Origin: Silvibacterium bohemicum
Lineage (GTDB): Bacteria > Acidobacteriota > Terriglobia > Terriglobales > Acidobacteriaceae
Assembly: GCF_001006305.1 (NCBI RefSeq)
Contig: NZ_LBHJ01000004.1
Coordinates: 620,001 to 684,000 of the forward strand
Direction of reading: 5' to 3'
DNA: 64,000 nt
Below the pieces are notes generated by a model. That model saw only the letters and a program-made list of their open reading frames with translations, was not told the origin of the DNA and ran no database searches. The position numbers and the translations under genes are program-made. Shown here in pieces: positions 29,117 through 36,904 of the stretch. Each line of letters begins with the position of its first letter. Positions within the stretch are counted from its first letter, which is position 1.

Positions 29117-31768
29117 TCATTCGCTGCGGAGTGCGGTCATCGGGTCCGCTTGCGCCGCACGTCGAGCGGGCATATACGATGCCAGAAACGCAATTGCCAA
29201 TACCATGAAGGCAACGGATACGAAGATCAGCGGATCGGCTGGGCTGACTCCATAAATCAAACTACGCATCACCCGCCCCAGGCCCAGGGACATCAATACT
29301 CCAAGCACTGTTCCGAATATCGCCAGCCGCGCCCCTTGAGCCAGGACCAGCCTTAGCAAATCGAAACGGCGTGCCCCGAGCGCCAGGCGAAGGCCGAACT
29401 CCGAAGTCCGCTGGCTCACCGCGTACGCGATCACGCCATACGTGCCGATGGCCGCTAATAAAATCGCGAGCGCTGCAAAAAGCCCGACCAGAATAAATGC
29501 GACCCGCGGCGTCGCCACAGACTGCTGTACGATCTCGTTCATCATCTCCGGATGAGATACTGCCAATCCTGGATTCAGCCGATGAATCTCATTGCGCATT
29601 GCATCCATGGTTGTTTGCGGATTGCCCGAGGAACGCACTACCAACGACATATTGTGAAATTGAGCCTGCAAATGCGGCCACCAGAACCCGGGAGCCGCCT
29701 CAGCGCTGTTCGGTTTGTCCTTGACGTCCGCGACCACGCCGACGATCATCAGCCAATCCTTTTCTGCAGGCTTGTCCTCGAAGGTGATGCGCTTGCCCAC
29801 TACATTTTCGTGCGGCCAATACTTCTCAGCCATCGCCTGGTTCACAAGGACAACAGCAGGAGCGCCATCCTTATCGGCGTCCGTAAAGAACCTGCCGCTC
29901 ACCAGCGGTGTTCCCAAAGCGCGAAAGTAGTCCGGCGTTGCTGCGTGATAGCGTCCGTGAAAAAACTCTTTCGGAGGAGGCTGTTTCCCCTCGATATTGA
30001 AACTGGTGTTCTCATCCCAGCCCGTCCAGGGCAGATCGCTTCCTGCGCCCACCGCCTCCACTTCCGGCATCGATTGGAGATCCGACGTCAACTGGCTGAA
30101 GAATCGCTCCACCGACGTTTTGTCCCGATACTCGGCGTGCGGCAATGAAAGGCTCGCGGTTAACACATGGTCTTGCCGGAAGCCGGGGTCGAGATGCAGC
30201 AGGTTCAGTAGACTGCGCAGCATCAATCCGGCCCCGATCAGCAGCACGCAGGCCAGCGTCACCTCCGAAATGACCAGTGCATTGCGCAGCCGGCTCTGTC
30301 GGCCGCTTGCTGTCGCCGAACGGCCGCCTTCATGCAACCCGTTCTTCGGATCGGTTTGCGATGCCTGAATCGCCGGAACCAGCCCGAACAGAATCCCCGT
30401 GCTCAGGCTGATCAGCATCGTGAAAGCAAACACCGGTACGCTGAGATGAATATCGTGTACGCGCGGAAAATCATTCGGCAACAAAGAGACCATCGCCCGT
30501 ACGCCTCCCGCTGCCAGCACCAGACCCAGCACGCCTCCGGTAAGAGCGATCATCAGACTCTCCGTCAACAGTTGCCGGATAAGCCGCGAACGCGGCGCAC
30601 CGAGCGCCAGCCGCACAGCGAGCTCCCGTTGACGGCTGGCAGCGCGCGCCAAAAGCAGATTGGCTGCATTCGCGCAGGCAATCAGCAACACCATGCCAAC
30701 AGCACCGAGCAGCACGAGCAACATTTGCCGGCTCGCCCCCACAATCTCCTGCTCCAGAGGAACCGCCAGCACCTGCCAGTTGGAGTCGCCATGGTCACGC
30801 GCCATCTGCGCCATGATCGCGCTCAGCTCCGCCTTTGCCTGAGCGGCAGTCACGCCGTCTTTTAATCGGCCGATACCTTCGAGAAAGTGCGAACCGCGAT
30901 TCGACGGGTCACCCTGAAACCAGAAGGGAGTCCATGCATCCACGCTCTCTCCATACGCAACCGGCTGGCGTTCGTTGCCCGGGTGCTCGGTGCCGGATGG
31001 CATGACTCCGATCACCGTGAAGGGCATGGCATTCAGAGTCAGCTTGCGTCCGAGAATTGCTGGATCGGCTCCAAATCGCGTCCTCCAAAGCCGGTCGCTG
31101 ATAATCACCTGCCGTCCACTGTTCGGAACTTCGTTGCGCTCAGTGAACTCATGCCCCAGCTCTGGATGGAGACCTAGTACCTGGAAATATCCAGCCGTGA
31201 TATCGAATCCATGCAACTGTTCGGGCTGTCCCGAGCCTCCTGAAAGCTGCAGGTCGTCGCGCGTGAAGCCAGCCAGCCCGGCAAAGGATCGGCTGCGCGA
31301 GCGAAAATCGCGAAAGTCAAAAGGATTCAGGGGAAACCGCGGATACATCGGCTCCGACATGAACAGGCGCACAATGCGATCCGGCTGCTCGAAAGGAAGC
31401 GAACGGATCAGCACACTCTCGACTACGCTAAAGATCGCGCTATTAGCCCCGATGCTCAACGCCAGCGTCAAGATCATCACCAGGGCAAACGTGGGATTCG
31501 CCCACAGCTGCCGCAGCGCATAACGCGCATCCTGTATTGACTGCTCGATGAAAATGGTGCCGCGCGCATCGCGGCAATCTTCCTTCACTTGGTCATGGCC
31601 GCCTATCGACAGGCGCGCACGCCGCCTCGCCTCCTGCTCCGTCATGCCCGCCCTCCGATGCTTCTCGATCTCCCGCTCGAAATGAAACTGCAGTTCATCT
31701 TCAAGTTCCGCTTCCATTGCATCGCGACGGAAAAGGGCACGCAGCCGATAAAGCAAATCGTTGAGCAT
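29117..31768 (-). CDS. ADOP-family MacB/FtsX-like permease
   Basis: A large ABC-type permease of about 883 residues from the start used. An N-terminal cytoplasmic segment rich in charged helices (MEAELEDELQFHFEREIEKHRRAGMTEQEARRRA) is the mark of acidobacterial duplicated orphan permeases. Then come a MacB periplasmic core domain and two FtsX domains (four plus four helices; e.g. VLLIACANAANLLLARAASRQRELAVRLALGAPRSRLIRQLL and its C-terminal copy QRTSEFGLRLALGARRFDLL). No ATPase gene is nearby, hence 'orphan'. It starts 7 bases after the PadR stop. Function is unknown; export or cell-envelope roles are inferred from MacB. Confidence 0.88.
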   Translation of the reverse strand: MLNDLLYRLRALFRRDAMEAELEDELQFHFEREIEKHRRAGMTEQEARRRARLSIGGHDQVKEDCRDARGTIFIEQSIQDARYALRQLWANPTFALVMILTLALSIGANSAIFSVVESVLIRSLPFEQPDRIVRLFMSEPMYPRFPLNPFDFRDFRSRSRSFAGLAGFTRDDLQLSGGSGQPEQLHGFDITAGYFQVLGLHPELGHEFTERNEVPNSGRQVIISDRLWRTRFGADPAILGRKLTLNAMPFTVIGVMPSGTEHPGNERQPVAYGESVDAWTPFWFQGDPSNRGSHFLEGIGRLKDGVTAAQAKAELSAIMAQMARDHGDSNWQVLAVPLEQEIVGASRQMLLVLLGAVGMVLLIACANAANLLLARAASRQRELAVRLALGAPRSRLIRQLLTESLMIALTGGVLGLVLAAGGVRAMVSLLPNDFPRVHDIHLSVPVFAFTMLISLSTGILFGLVPAIQASQTDPKNGLHEGGRSATASGRQSRLRNALVISEVTLACVLLIGAGLMLRSLLNLLHLDPGFRQDHVLTASLSLPHAEYRDKTSVERFFSQLTSDLQSMPEVEAVGAGSDLPWTGWDENTSFNIEGKQPPPKEFFHGRYHAATPDYFRALGTPLVSGRFFTDADKDGAPAVVLVNQAMAEKYWPHENVVGKRITFEDKPAEKDWLMIVGVVADVKDKPNSAEAAPGFWWPHLQAQFHNMSLVVRSSGNPQTTMDAMRNEIHRLNPGLAVSHPEMMNEIVQQSVATPRVAFILVGLFAALAILLAAIGTYGVIAYAVSQRTSEFGLRLALGARRFDLLRLVLAQGARLAIFGTVLGVLMSLGLGRVMRSLIYGVSPADPLIFVSVAFMVLAIAFLASYMPARRAAQADPMTALRSE

Positions 31769-31775
31769 CGCAGCC

Positions 31776-32105
31776 TCACACGCTCTCGAGCACCTGGGCA
31801 ACCGCAGCGGCAAGCTTGCGCCAAGTATCCGTCTCTACCTCGAGCTGCCTGGTCCCGCTGCGCGTCAGTTCGTAATACTTCGCACGCCGATTGTTATCAG
31901 AGATTCCCCATTGCGCCTTGATCCAACCACGCCGCTCCAACCGGTGCAACGCTGGATACAACGAGCCCTGTTGAATCTGCAAAACATCGCTCGAAACCTG
32001 CTGCACACGCTCGGAAATCGCCCAGCCATGCTGTGGCCCCATCGATAGCGTTCGCAATATCAGGAGGTCTAAAGTTCCCTGCGGAAGATCAATTCGATCG
32101 GTCAT
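31776..32105 (-). CDS. PadR-family transcriptional regulator (first ADOP locus)
   Basis: A 109-residue winged-helix protein: GTLDLLILRTLSMGPQHGWAI, QGSLYPALHRLERRGWI and NRRAKYYELTRSGTRQL, the standard PadR core. An in-frame TTG two codons upstream is possible, but GAAGGG is well placed for the ATG. It is cotranscribed with the following permease and almost certainly represses it; a perfect 12-bp inverted repeat begins 14 bases upstream of the start and is the obvious operator. Confidence 0.9.
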   Translation of the reverse strand: MTDRIDLPQGTLDLLILRTLSMGPQHGWAISERVQQVSSDVLQIQQGSLYPALHRLERRGWIKAQWGISDNNRRAKYYELTRSGTRQLEVETDTWRKLAAAVAQVLESV

Positions 32106-32118
32106 TCTCAAACCCTTC

Positions 32119-32157
32119 CACTTCTACAGGAACGCTACAACCTTACCTGTAGAAGTG
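32119..32157. promoter_or_regulatory. inverted-repeat operator upstream of the first PadR gene
   Basis: Arms CACTTCTACAGG and CCTGTAGAAGTG are perfect reverse complements (12 bp) with a 15-base spacer; allowing one mismatch the symmetry extends about five more bases on each side. Its position directly before the padR start fits an autoregulatory operator, the usual PadR arrangement. Confidence 0.65.
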
Positions 32158-32289
32158 CAAGGGGAAAGTTTGCGTTCATCCTTGAGATCAGGGCGGCTAC
32201 TCGCCGGGGCATACTGCCACAACGTCATCGTCCCGAGATGGTGACGCTCGAGCGAGACACACGCCCGAGCGTATCTGTTCTTTACTTTC

Positions 32290-32529
32290 CTACGAAGACC
32301 TGGTGAAGTCCGGCTTCGCCGGCGAACATACCGAGTCAAACCACCGGCTGATGTACACCTGAGCGTGGGCTTCTCCGCAATAGTGGCGCGCGCCCTCAGC
32401 GTTGGCGGTTTCTGAGTCCCACTTGAGAACGGTGAGTGCTCTATCGCCGCATTGAATCACGTACCAGTGGGTGGGATTGCTGGCCACTGTTCCGCAGACT
32501 TCACATCGAAACTCTTGAATAGATGCCAT
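32290..32529 (-). CDS. small cysteine/histidine-rich hypothetical protein
   Basis: A 79-residue protein. CEVCGTVASNPTHW near the start, and HYCGEAHAQVYISRW later, give a possible Cys2-Cys-His metal site, as in small zinc-ribbon or treble-clef proteins. The open frame extends much further upstream but the start used has AAGGAA seven bases away. No family recognised. It lies between the first PadR locus and the Rieske gene, on the same strand as the latter. Confidence 0.55.
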   Translation of the reverse strand: MASIQEFRCEVCGTVASNPTHWYVIQCGDRALTVLKWDSETANAEGARHYCGEAHAQVYISRWFDSVCSPAKPDFTRSS

Positions 32530-32650
32530 AAATTCCTTATCGCGTCTGTTTGCCCGGCTTTGACGGGCGCTTACACTTTCTATCAGATTTTCGCGCGCGC
32601 GAACACTCGCCCACGCTGCAGAACAGCCTTGTTCCATGAGCACGCGGAGA

Positions 32651-33715
32651 CTATGCGGTAAACGAACGTCCCAGACCCAGCGCAGCCAAGCCCTTGCGGT
32701 ACGCGATAGAGCTTCGATCCGCGGGAAAATGGGCTTCCGCGTGGAGATCGAGAGGCAGGTCTTCCGGGTATTGTTGCTCGACAATCGCCTGGTCCTCAGC
32801 AAAGACCTGATGATTGAATTCCAGCGTTGCCTGAAGCGGGGCGTCTTTATCGAAGTTTCGGCATATCGGAACAAAGAGCCTTGTTTTTCGCGCCGACACG
32901 GGCGAAGCGGCATTGAGGATGTGAAGCTGGCCGTTGGGAAAGAAGACGGTCAGTTTTGCCGTGAATGGCAGATAGGTCTCAAAACGCCGCCGCCAGAGAA
33001 AGCCCGGCGGATTGAGATGCTTGAAATCCTTCGAGTAATTGCTGACGGAGCTGATGTAGTCGGCGACAAATCCATTGGCCGTTTTCGTCACGGCGTAGTC
33101 GGGGACTTCCGGATTATCGAGTTCGCCAAAGGTCTCCACGTGCACAAATGCAAAGTGGCTCACGTCGAGGAAGCCTTCGACCTGTCTGCCTGCTGCGGCA
33201 TTCATGGCAACGCTGTTGGGCAGCACCTGGATGTAATCGGGATCGGACCACTCGCTCATCTCCGGCAGTCTTGCCTCGTCGTTCGCAATGAGCTGCACCC
33301 AGACCAGACCGAACGCTTCCTGCGCGCGAAACATATGCAAATGGAGGCGCGGAGAAATGGCTCCCTTGGGATGCGCCGGGATGCACGTGCACTGGCCGGA
33401 AGCGTTATACCGCAGGCCATGATACTTGCATATAATCTCGTCTTTCTCGACGCTGCCCAGGCTTAATGGAGCGCCACGGTGAAAGCAGATGTCCTTTGCG
33501 GCGACGATCTTTCCATCACTCAAGCGATAGAGGACCACGCGTTCATCCAGCAGCCGAGCGGCGTAAGGTTTGTCGCTGACCTCATGCGAGAACGCGACCG
33601 GATACCAGTGCGGAGCGAGCGCATGCCAATCCGATACGGAAAAAGTACAGTCACGCGGAAGTGACTCACGGGATGACCGAACGTCGGTGGGAAGAATCGT
33701 GGGAATCGTTGCCAT
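32651..33715 (-). CDS. Rieske non-haem iron oxygenase (vanillate demethylase/ring-hydroxylase alpha-subunit type)
   Basis: A 354-residue oxygenase. The Rieske 2Fe-2S ligands are C77, H79, C96 and H99 (ICFHRGAPLS ... ICKYHGLRY). The mononuclear iron site is D184, H187 and H192 in GFLDVSHFAFVH. The overall shape fits single-component alpha subunits such as vanillate O-demethylase oxygenases and related decarboxylating or N-demethylating enzymes. No reductase or ferredoxin gene is next to it, so electron supply must come from elsewhere. It is divergent from a LysR regulator, a common layout for a regulator and its target. The substrate is unknown. Confidence 0.85.
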   Translation of the reverse strand: MATIPTILPTDVRSSRESLPRDCTFSVSDWHALAPHWYPVAFSHEVSDKPYAARLLDERVVLYRLSDGKIVAAKDICFHRGAPLSLGSVEKDEIICKYHGLRYNASGQCTCIPAHPKGAISPRLHLHMFRAQEAFGLVWVQLIANDEARLPEMSEWSDPDYIQVLPNSVAMNAAAGRQVEGFLDVSHFAFVHVETFGELDNPEVPDYAVTKTANGFVADYISSVSNYSKDFKHLNPPGFLWRRRFETYLPFTAKLTVFFPNGQLHILNAASPVSARKTRLFVPICRNFDKDAPLQATLEFNHQVFAEDQAIVEQQYPEDLPLDLHAEAHFPADRSSIAYRKGLAALGLGRSFTA

Positions 33716-33801
33716 AGATCATTATGGGTGCAAGCCTCTCGCTGCAGCAATCGACGCATGGACGGCCGCTTCAGCCAGTTTCAGGTCACGGAATTATATG
33801 A

Positions 33802-33813
33802 TTTCAATTGAAA
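33802..33813. promoter_or_regulatory. palindrome between the Rieske gene and lysR
   Basis: TTTCAATTGAAA is a perfect 12-base palindrome located 9 bases before the lysR ATG in the 107-base divergent region. It has a T-N10-A frame near that of LysR boxes, and could be the autoregulatory site. Weak evidence, since the ribosome site of lysR overlaps its right side. Confidence 0.3.
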
Positions 33814-33822
33814 GAGATACGC

Positions 33823-34725
33823 ATGATTCTCCGGCACCTTGAATTCCTTACAGCATTGGCGAGAGAAAGACATTTCGCGCGAGCCGCGGCCTCCTGCCAC
33901 GTAACGCAATCGACGCTCTCCGCGGGGATCAAGCAAATGGAGGAGAGCCTCGGCGTTCTACTGGTCGAACGCGGGCAGCGCTTCCTGGGGCTCACTCCAG
34001 AGGGCGAAAAAGTTCTTGAGTGGGCCAAGCACGTCATCGTCGACTATGAAGGGCTGCAGCAGAGTCTTTCAGAGATGCGACGGGGCTTGACCGGATATTT
34101 GAAGATTGGCGCGATTCCCGTCACCCTGCCGGTGATTTCTCTACTCACAACACCGTTCGCCAAACTCCATCCTCACACTCACATTGTGATTCGCAGCCTG
34201 ACCTCGATTGAGATTCAGAGGGGCATCGACGAACTCACACTGGACATCGGAGTGACTTATCTCGATAACGAGCCACTGGCCAGGGTTCGTAGGCTCCAGC
34301 TATATCCCGAGCATTATGTTTTTCTGACCCGTAAAAGTCCAGGTGTCGAAGAGCGGAAGACGATTCCGTGGGCAGAAGCAGCGAACTATCCCCTCTGCCT
34401 CCTGACCTCCGACATGCAGAATCGCAGGATCATCGACATGCATTTCCGCGGAGCGGGAGCCACAGTCAATGCGGCCATCGAAACGAATTCTCTAATCACG
34501 CTGTGGTCACATTTGAAATTCGGCCAGTGGTCGACCGTGGTGCCGAACTCGTTTCTCTCTCTGATTGGTAACGTGGATGGACTTGTTGCGCTCGCACTGG
34601 TCGAACCGGATGCCGCGCACGTAGTTGGCCTCGTGGCATCCGATCGTGATCCCTTGCCTCCGGTCGCGCGGGCGTTTCTTGACCTGGCCAAACAAGTAAA
34701 TCTCAACGAAGAAATGAAGCGATGA
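33823..34725 (+). CDS. LysR-family transcriptional regulator (possibly CynR-like)
   Basis: A 300-residue regulator: HTH HLEFLTALARERHFARAAASCHVTQSTLSAGIKQMEESLG, a linker helix, then a type 2 periplasmic-binding fold (GYLKIGAIPVTLPVISLL, ELTLDIGVTYL). A TTG five codons upstream is also open, but the ATG gives the usual LysR N-terminus. It is 130 bases upstream of the formate dehydrogenase-cyanase genes on the same strand and divergent from the Rieske oxygenase gene; it may control either. A role comparable to CynR, which senses cyanate, is an inference from position. Confidence 0.85.
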   Translation: MILRHLEFLTALARERHFARAAASCHVTQSTLSAGIKQMEESLGVLLVERGQRFLGLTPEGEKVLEWAKHVIVDYEGLQQSLSEMRRGLTGYLKIGAIPVTLPVISLLTTPFAKLHPHTHIVIRSLTSIEIQRGIDELTLDIGVTYLDNEPLARVRRLQLYPEHYVFLTRKSPGVEERKTIPWAEAANYPLCLLTSDMQNRRIIDMHFRGAGATVNAAIETNSLITLWSHLKFGQWSTVVPNSFLSLIGNVDGLVALALVEPDAAHVVGLVASDRDPLPPVARAFLDLAKQVNLNEEMKR

Positions 34726-34831
34726 CTTGCGCAGCTCTATCCATGATTCACGCATTCGCAATGATGATCGATATCTTCGATTGCCCCATTGAAGTCCTTT
34801 GTTTGACCGTCGTTCTTTCACTTTGAGAGCG

Positions 34832-34856
34832 TTGTTTCCGTAAGTGGAGGAAACAA
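34832..34856 (+). promoter_or_regulatory. hairpin masking the ribosome site and start of fdh
   Basis: TTGTTTCC and GGAAACAA form a perfect 8-bp stem with a nine-base loop. The 3' arm includes the last two bases of the GGAGG ribosome site and the A of the ATG. In RNA this would hide the start region, so it may limit translation unless opened. Confidence 0.4.
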
Positions 34857-36016
34857 TGGCAAAGATACTTTGTGTGCTGTACGACGACCCTGTTACCGGC
34901 TACCCCAAGAGTTACGCTCGCAACGACATTCCCAAAATCGATCACTATCCAGGCGGTCAGACAGCTCCGACACCGAAGGCAATTGACTTCAAGCCCGGCG
35001 AGTTGCTCGGCAGCGTTTCCGGTGAACTCGGCCTGCGCAAGTATCTTGAGGGCCTCGGCCACACCTTCGTTGTCACGTCGGATAAGGAAGGCGCTGACTC
35101 GGTATTCGATCGCGAGCTGCCCGATACGGATATCGTCATCTCGCAGCCGTTCTGGCCGGCCTACTTGACGCCGGAGCGCATCGCGAAGGCGAAGAAACTG
35201 AAGCTGGCAATCACGGCCGGCATCGGCTCCGACCACGTGAACCTGGAAGCCGCCATCAAGCACGGCATCACCGTTGCCGAGGTCACATTCTCCAACAGCA
35301 TCAGCGTGTCGGAGCATGTGCTCATGATGATCCTCTCGCTGGTGCGCAATTATCTGCCGTCCCACGAGTGGGTGCTCAAAGGCGGCTGGAACATCGCGGA
35401 TTGTGTCGAGCGCTCCTATGATCTCGAAGGCATGCATGTGGGAACCGTTGCCGCGGGCCGCATCGGACTTGCAGTGTTGAAGCGCCTGAAGCCCTTCGAT
35501 GTAAAACTGCACTACTTCGATCAACACCGTCTGCCTGAGGCCGTAGAGAAGGAACTCGGTCTCACCCACCACACGAGCGTCGAGGACATGGTCAAGGTCT
35601 GCGACGTGGTAACGATCAACGCACCGCTGCATCCTGGCACGCTCGACCTCTTCAACGAGGAGCTGATTGGCAAGATGAAGCGCGGCGCTTATCTCGTCAA
35701 CACCGCTCGCGGCCTGATCTGCAATCGTGAAGCAATCGTTCGCGCACTGGAGAGCGGTCAACTTGCCGGATACGCCGGCGATGTGTGGTATCCGCAGCCC
35801 GCTCCGCAGAATCACCCGTGGCGGACGATGCCTCACCATGGCATGACCCCGCATATCTCCGGCACATCGCTTTCGGCTCAGACGCGCTACGCTGCCGGCA
35901 CACGGGAAATCCTGGAGTGCTTCTTCGAGAATCGTCCTATCCGCGAGGAGTACCTGATCGTGGACGGAGGTAAGCTCGCTGGAGCCGGGGCGCATTCCTA
36001 TACCGTGAAGAAGTAA
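34856..36016 (+). CDS. fdh: NAD-dependent formate dehydrogenase
   Basis: A 386-residue D-2-hydroxyacid-dehydrogenase-fold enzyme, near-colinear with Pseudomonas sp. 101 FDH: MAKILCVLYDDPVTGYPKSYAR, KIDHYPGGQT, ISQPFWPAYLTPERIAKAKKL, the NAD loop GTVAAGRIGLAVL, NTARG (catalytic arginine), WYPQPAP (glutamine) and GMTPHISGTSLSAQTRYAAGTREILEC (histidine). All catalytic residues are in place. The cysteine before the substrate asparagine in the Pseudomonas enzyme is serine here (SNSISV), and the long C-terminal tail is missing. It oxidises formate to CO2 with NAD+. It is 68 bases upstream of cyanase, with a hairpin between. GGAGG precedes the ATG. Confidence 0.95.
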   Translation: MAKILCVLYDDPVTGYPKSYARNDIPKIDHYPGGQTAPTPKAIDFKPGELLGSVSGELGLRKYLEGLGHTFVVTSDKEGADSVFDRELPDTDIVISQPFWPAYLTPERIAKAKKLKLAITAGIGSDHVNLEAAIKHGITVAEVTFSNSISVSEHVLMMILSLVRNYLPSHEWVLKGGWNIADCVERSYDLEGMHVGTVAAGRIGLAVLKRLKPFDVKLHYFDQHRLPEAVEKELGLTHHTSVEDMVKVCDVVTINAPLHPGTLDLFNEELIGKMKRGAYLVNTARGLICNREAIVRALESGQLAGYAGDVWYPQPAPQNHPWRTMPHHGMTPHISGTSLSAQTRYAAGTREILECFFENRPIREEYLIVDGGKLAGAGAHSYTVKK

Positions 36017-36036
36017 AGCACCACTCAACCGAATCA

Positions 36037-36065
36037 TGACGGGCGAAGCCAACCTTCGCCCGTCA
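36037..36065 (+). promoter_or_regulatory. intercistronic hairpin between fdh and cynS
   Basis: A perfect 12-bp stem, TGACGGGCGAAG with CTTCGCCCGTCA, and a five-base loop (CCAAC). It is followed by ATTCATTT rather than a solid U-run, then by the cynS ribosome site. It could partly terminate the message or protect the upstream part from decay, setting different amounts of the two enzymes. Confidence 0.6.
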
Positions 36066-36084
36066 ATTCATTTAGGAGAAATCG

Positions 36085-36531
36085 ATGACGCGCGAAGAAC
36101 TCACCGCAAAGATACTGGATGCGAAGCGAAAGAAGGGTCTTTCATGGAAACAGATTGCAGAAGCTGTCGGACCGGGATCGCCGATCCTCTATACGGCCGC
36201 GCTGCTCGGGCAGATGACACTGACGAAGGAAGAAGCCGGCAAGCTGGCAAAGTTCCTGGAATTGGATGAGTCAGAGGTCGCGCTGCTTGCTGAGCCGCCC
36301 TACAGGGGTTCCCTGCCCGCCGTTCCGCCAACCGATCCGTTGATCTATCGCTTCCATGAACTCGTACAGACCTACGGCACCACATGGAAGGCTCTGATCG
36401 AGGAAGAGTTCGGCGACGGCATCATGAGCGCAATCGATTTCGATATGGAGATCAGCCGCGAACAGAATCCCAAAGGCGACCGGGTACGCATCACCATGTC
36501 CGGAAAGTTCCTGCCCTACAAGCGTTACTGA
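36085..36531 (+). CDS. cynS: cyanate hydratase (cyanase)
   Basis: A 148-residue cyanase. The N-terminal POU-like helical domain (LTAKILDAKRKKGLSWKQIAE) is followed by the conserved C-terminal catalytic domain PPTDPLIYRFHELVQTYGTTWKALIEEEFGDGIMSAIDFDM. The catalytic residues R89, E92 and S115 correspond to Arg96, Glu99 and Ser122 of the E. coli enzyme. It converts cyanate and bicarbonate to ammonia and CO2 in a decamer. TTAGGAG is well placed before the ATG. No carbonic anhydrase (cynT) or cyanate transporter gene is adjacent; formate dehydrogenase occupies that place. Confidence 0.96.
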   Translation: MTREELTAKILDAKRKKGLSWKQIAEAVGPGSPILYTAALLGQMTLTKEEAGKLAKFLELDESEVALLAEPPYRGSLPAVPPTDPLIYRFHELVQTYGTTWKALIEEEFGDGIMSAIDFDMEISREQNPKGDRVRITMSGKFLPYKRY

Positions 36532-36544
36532 GCAACTCTGCGCG

Positions 36545-36904
36545 GTGTGCTTTGATAGAGATGTGAGCATACCGAGACCGGAAGTTCGGGGAGTGGAGTT
36601 GGATGCAGAGACACGTTGCGTCCACTATCATTCAGCGCTCGACATCCTTGCGATCAGAATGCGCTGCTGCGGCGTCTACTACGCCTGCAAGGATTGCCAC
36701 GAAGTCCTCGCCGATCACGCTATCCAGGTATGGCTCCGCTCCGAGTGGAACGTTCGCGCGGTTCTTTGCGGGGCGTGCGGTCATGAACTGACGATTCGCG
36801 AATACGTGGATAGCGGGTCGCAGTGTCCGCAATGCGCAGCCGGATTCAACCCCGGCTGCAGGAATCATTACCACTTCTACTTTGCAACAGAAGACGCCAG
36901 CTGA
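36545..36904 (+). CDS. CHY-type zinc-finger protein
   Basis: A 119-residue protein with the CHY zinc-finger pattern: CVHYHS, then ILAIRMRCCGVYYACKDCHEVLADHAI, then VLCGACGHELTI, QCPQCAAGFNPGC and HYHFYF. At least ten cysteine and histidine ligands for several zinc ions are visible. Bacterial members are small and of unknown function. Start is GTG, either this one, or another six codons later with AGAGA upstream. It follows cynS by 13 bases, so it is probably in the same transcript. Its last 28 bases overlap the end of the convergent fRMsr gene. Confidence 0.75.
   Translation: MCFDRDVSIPRPEVRGVELDAETRCVHYHSALDILAIRMRCCGVYYACKDCHEVLADHAIQVWLRSEWNVRAVLCGACGHELTIREYVDSGSQCPQCAAGFNPGCRNHYHFYFATEDAS

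Noticed and set aside
34748-36052. 434-codon minus-strand frame opposite formate dehydrogenase
   Set aside because: Formate dehydrogenase is certain by motif; the opposite frame is repetitive in histidine and aspartate as expected from the reverse of coding DNA.
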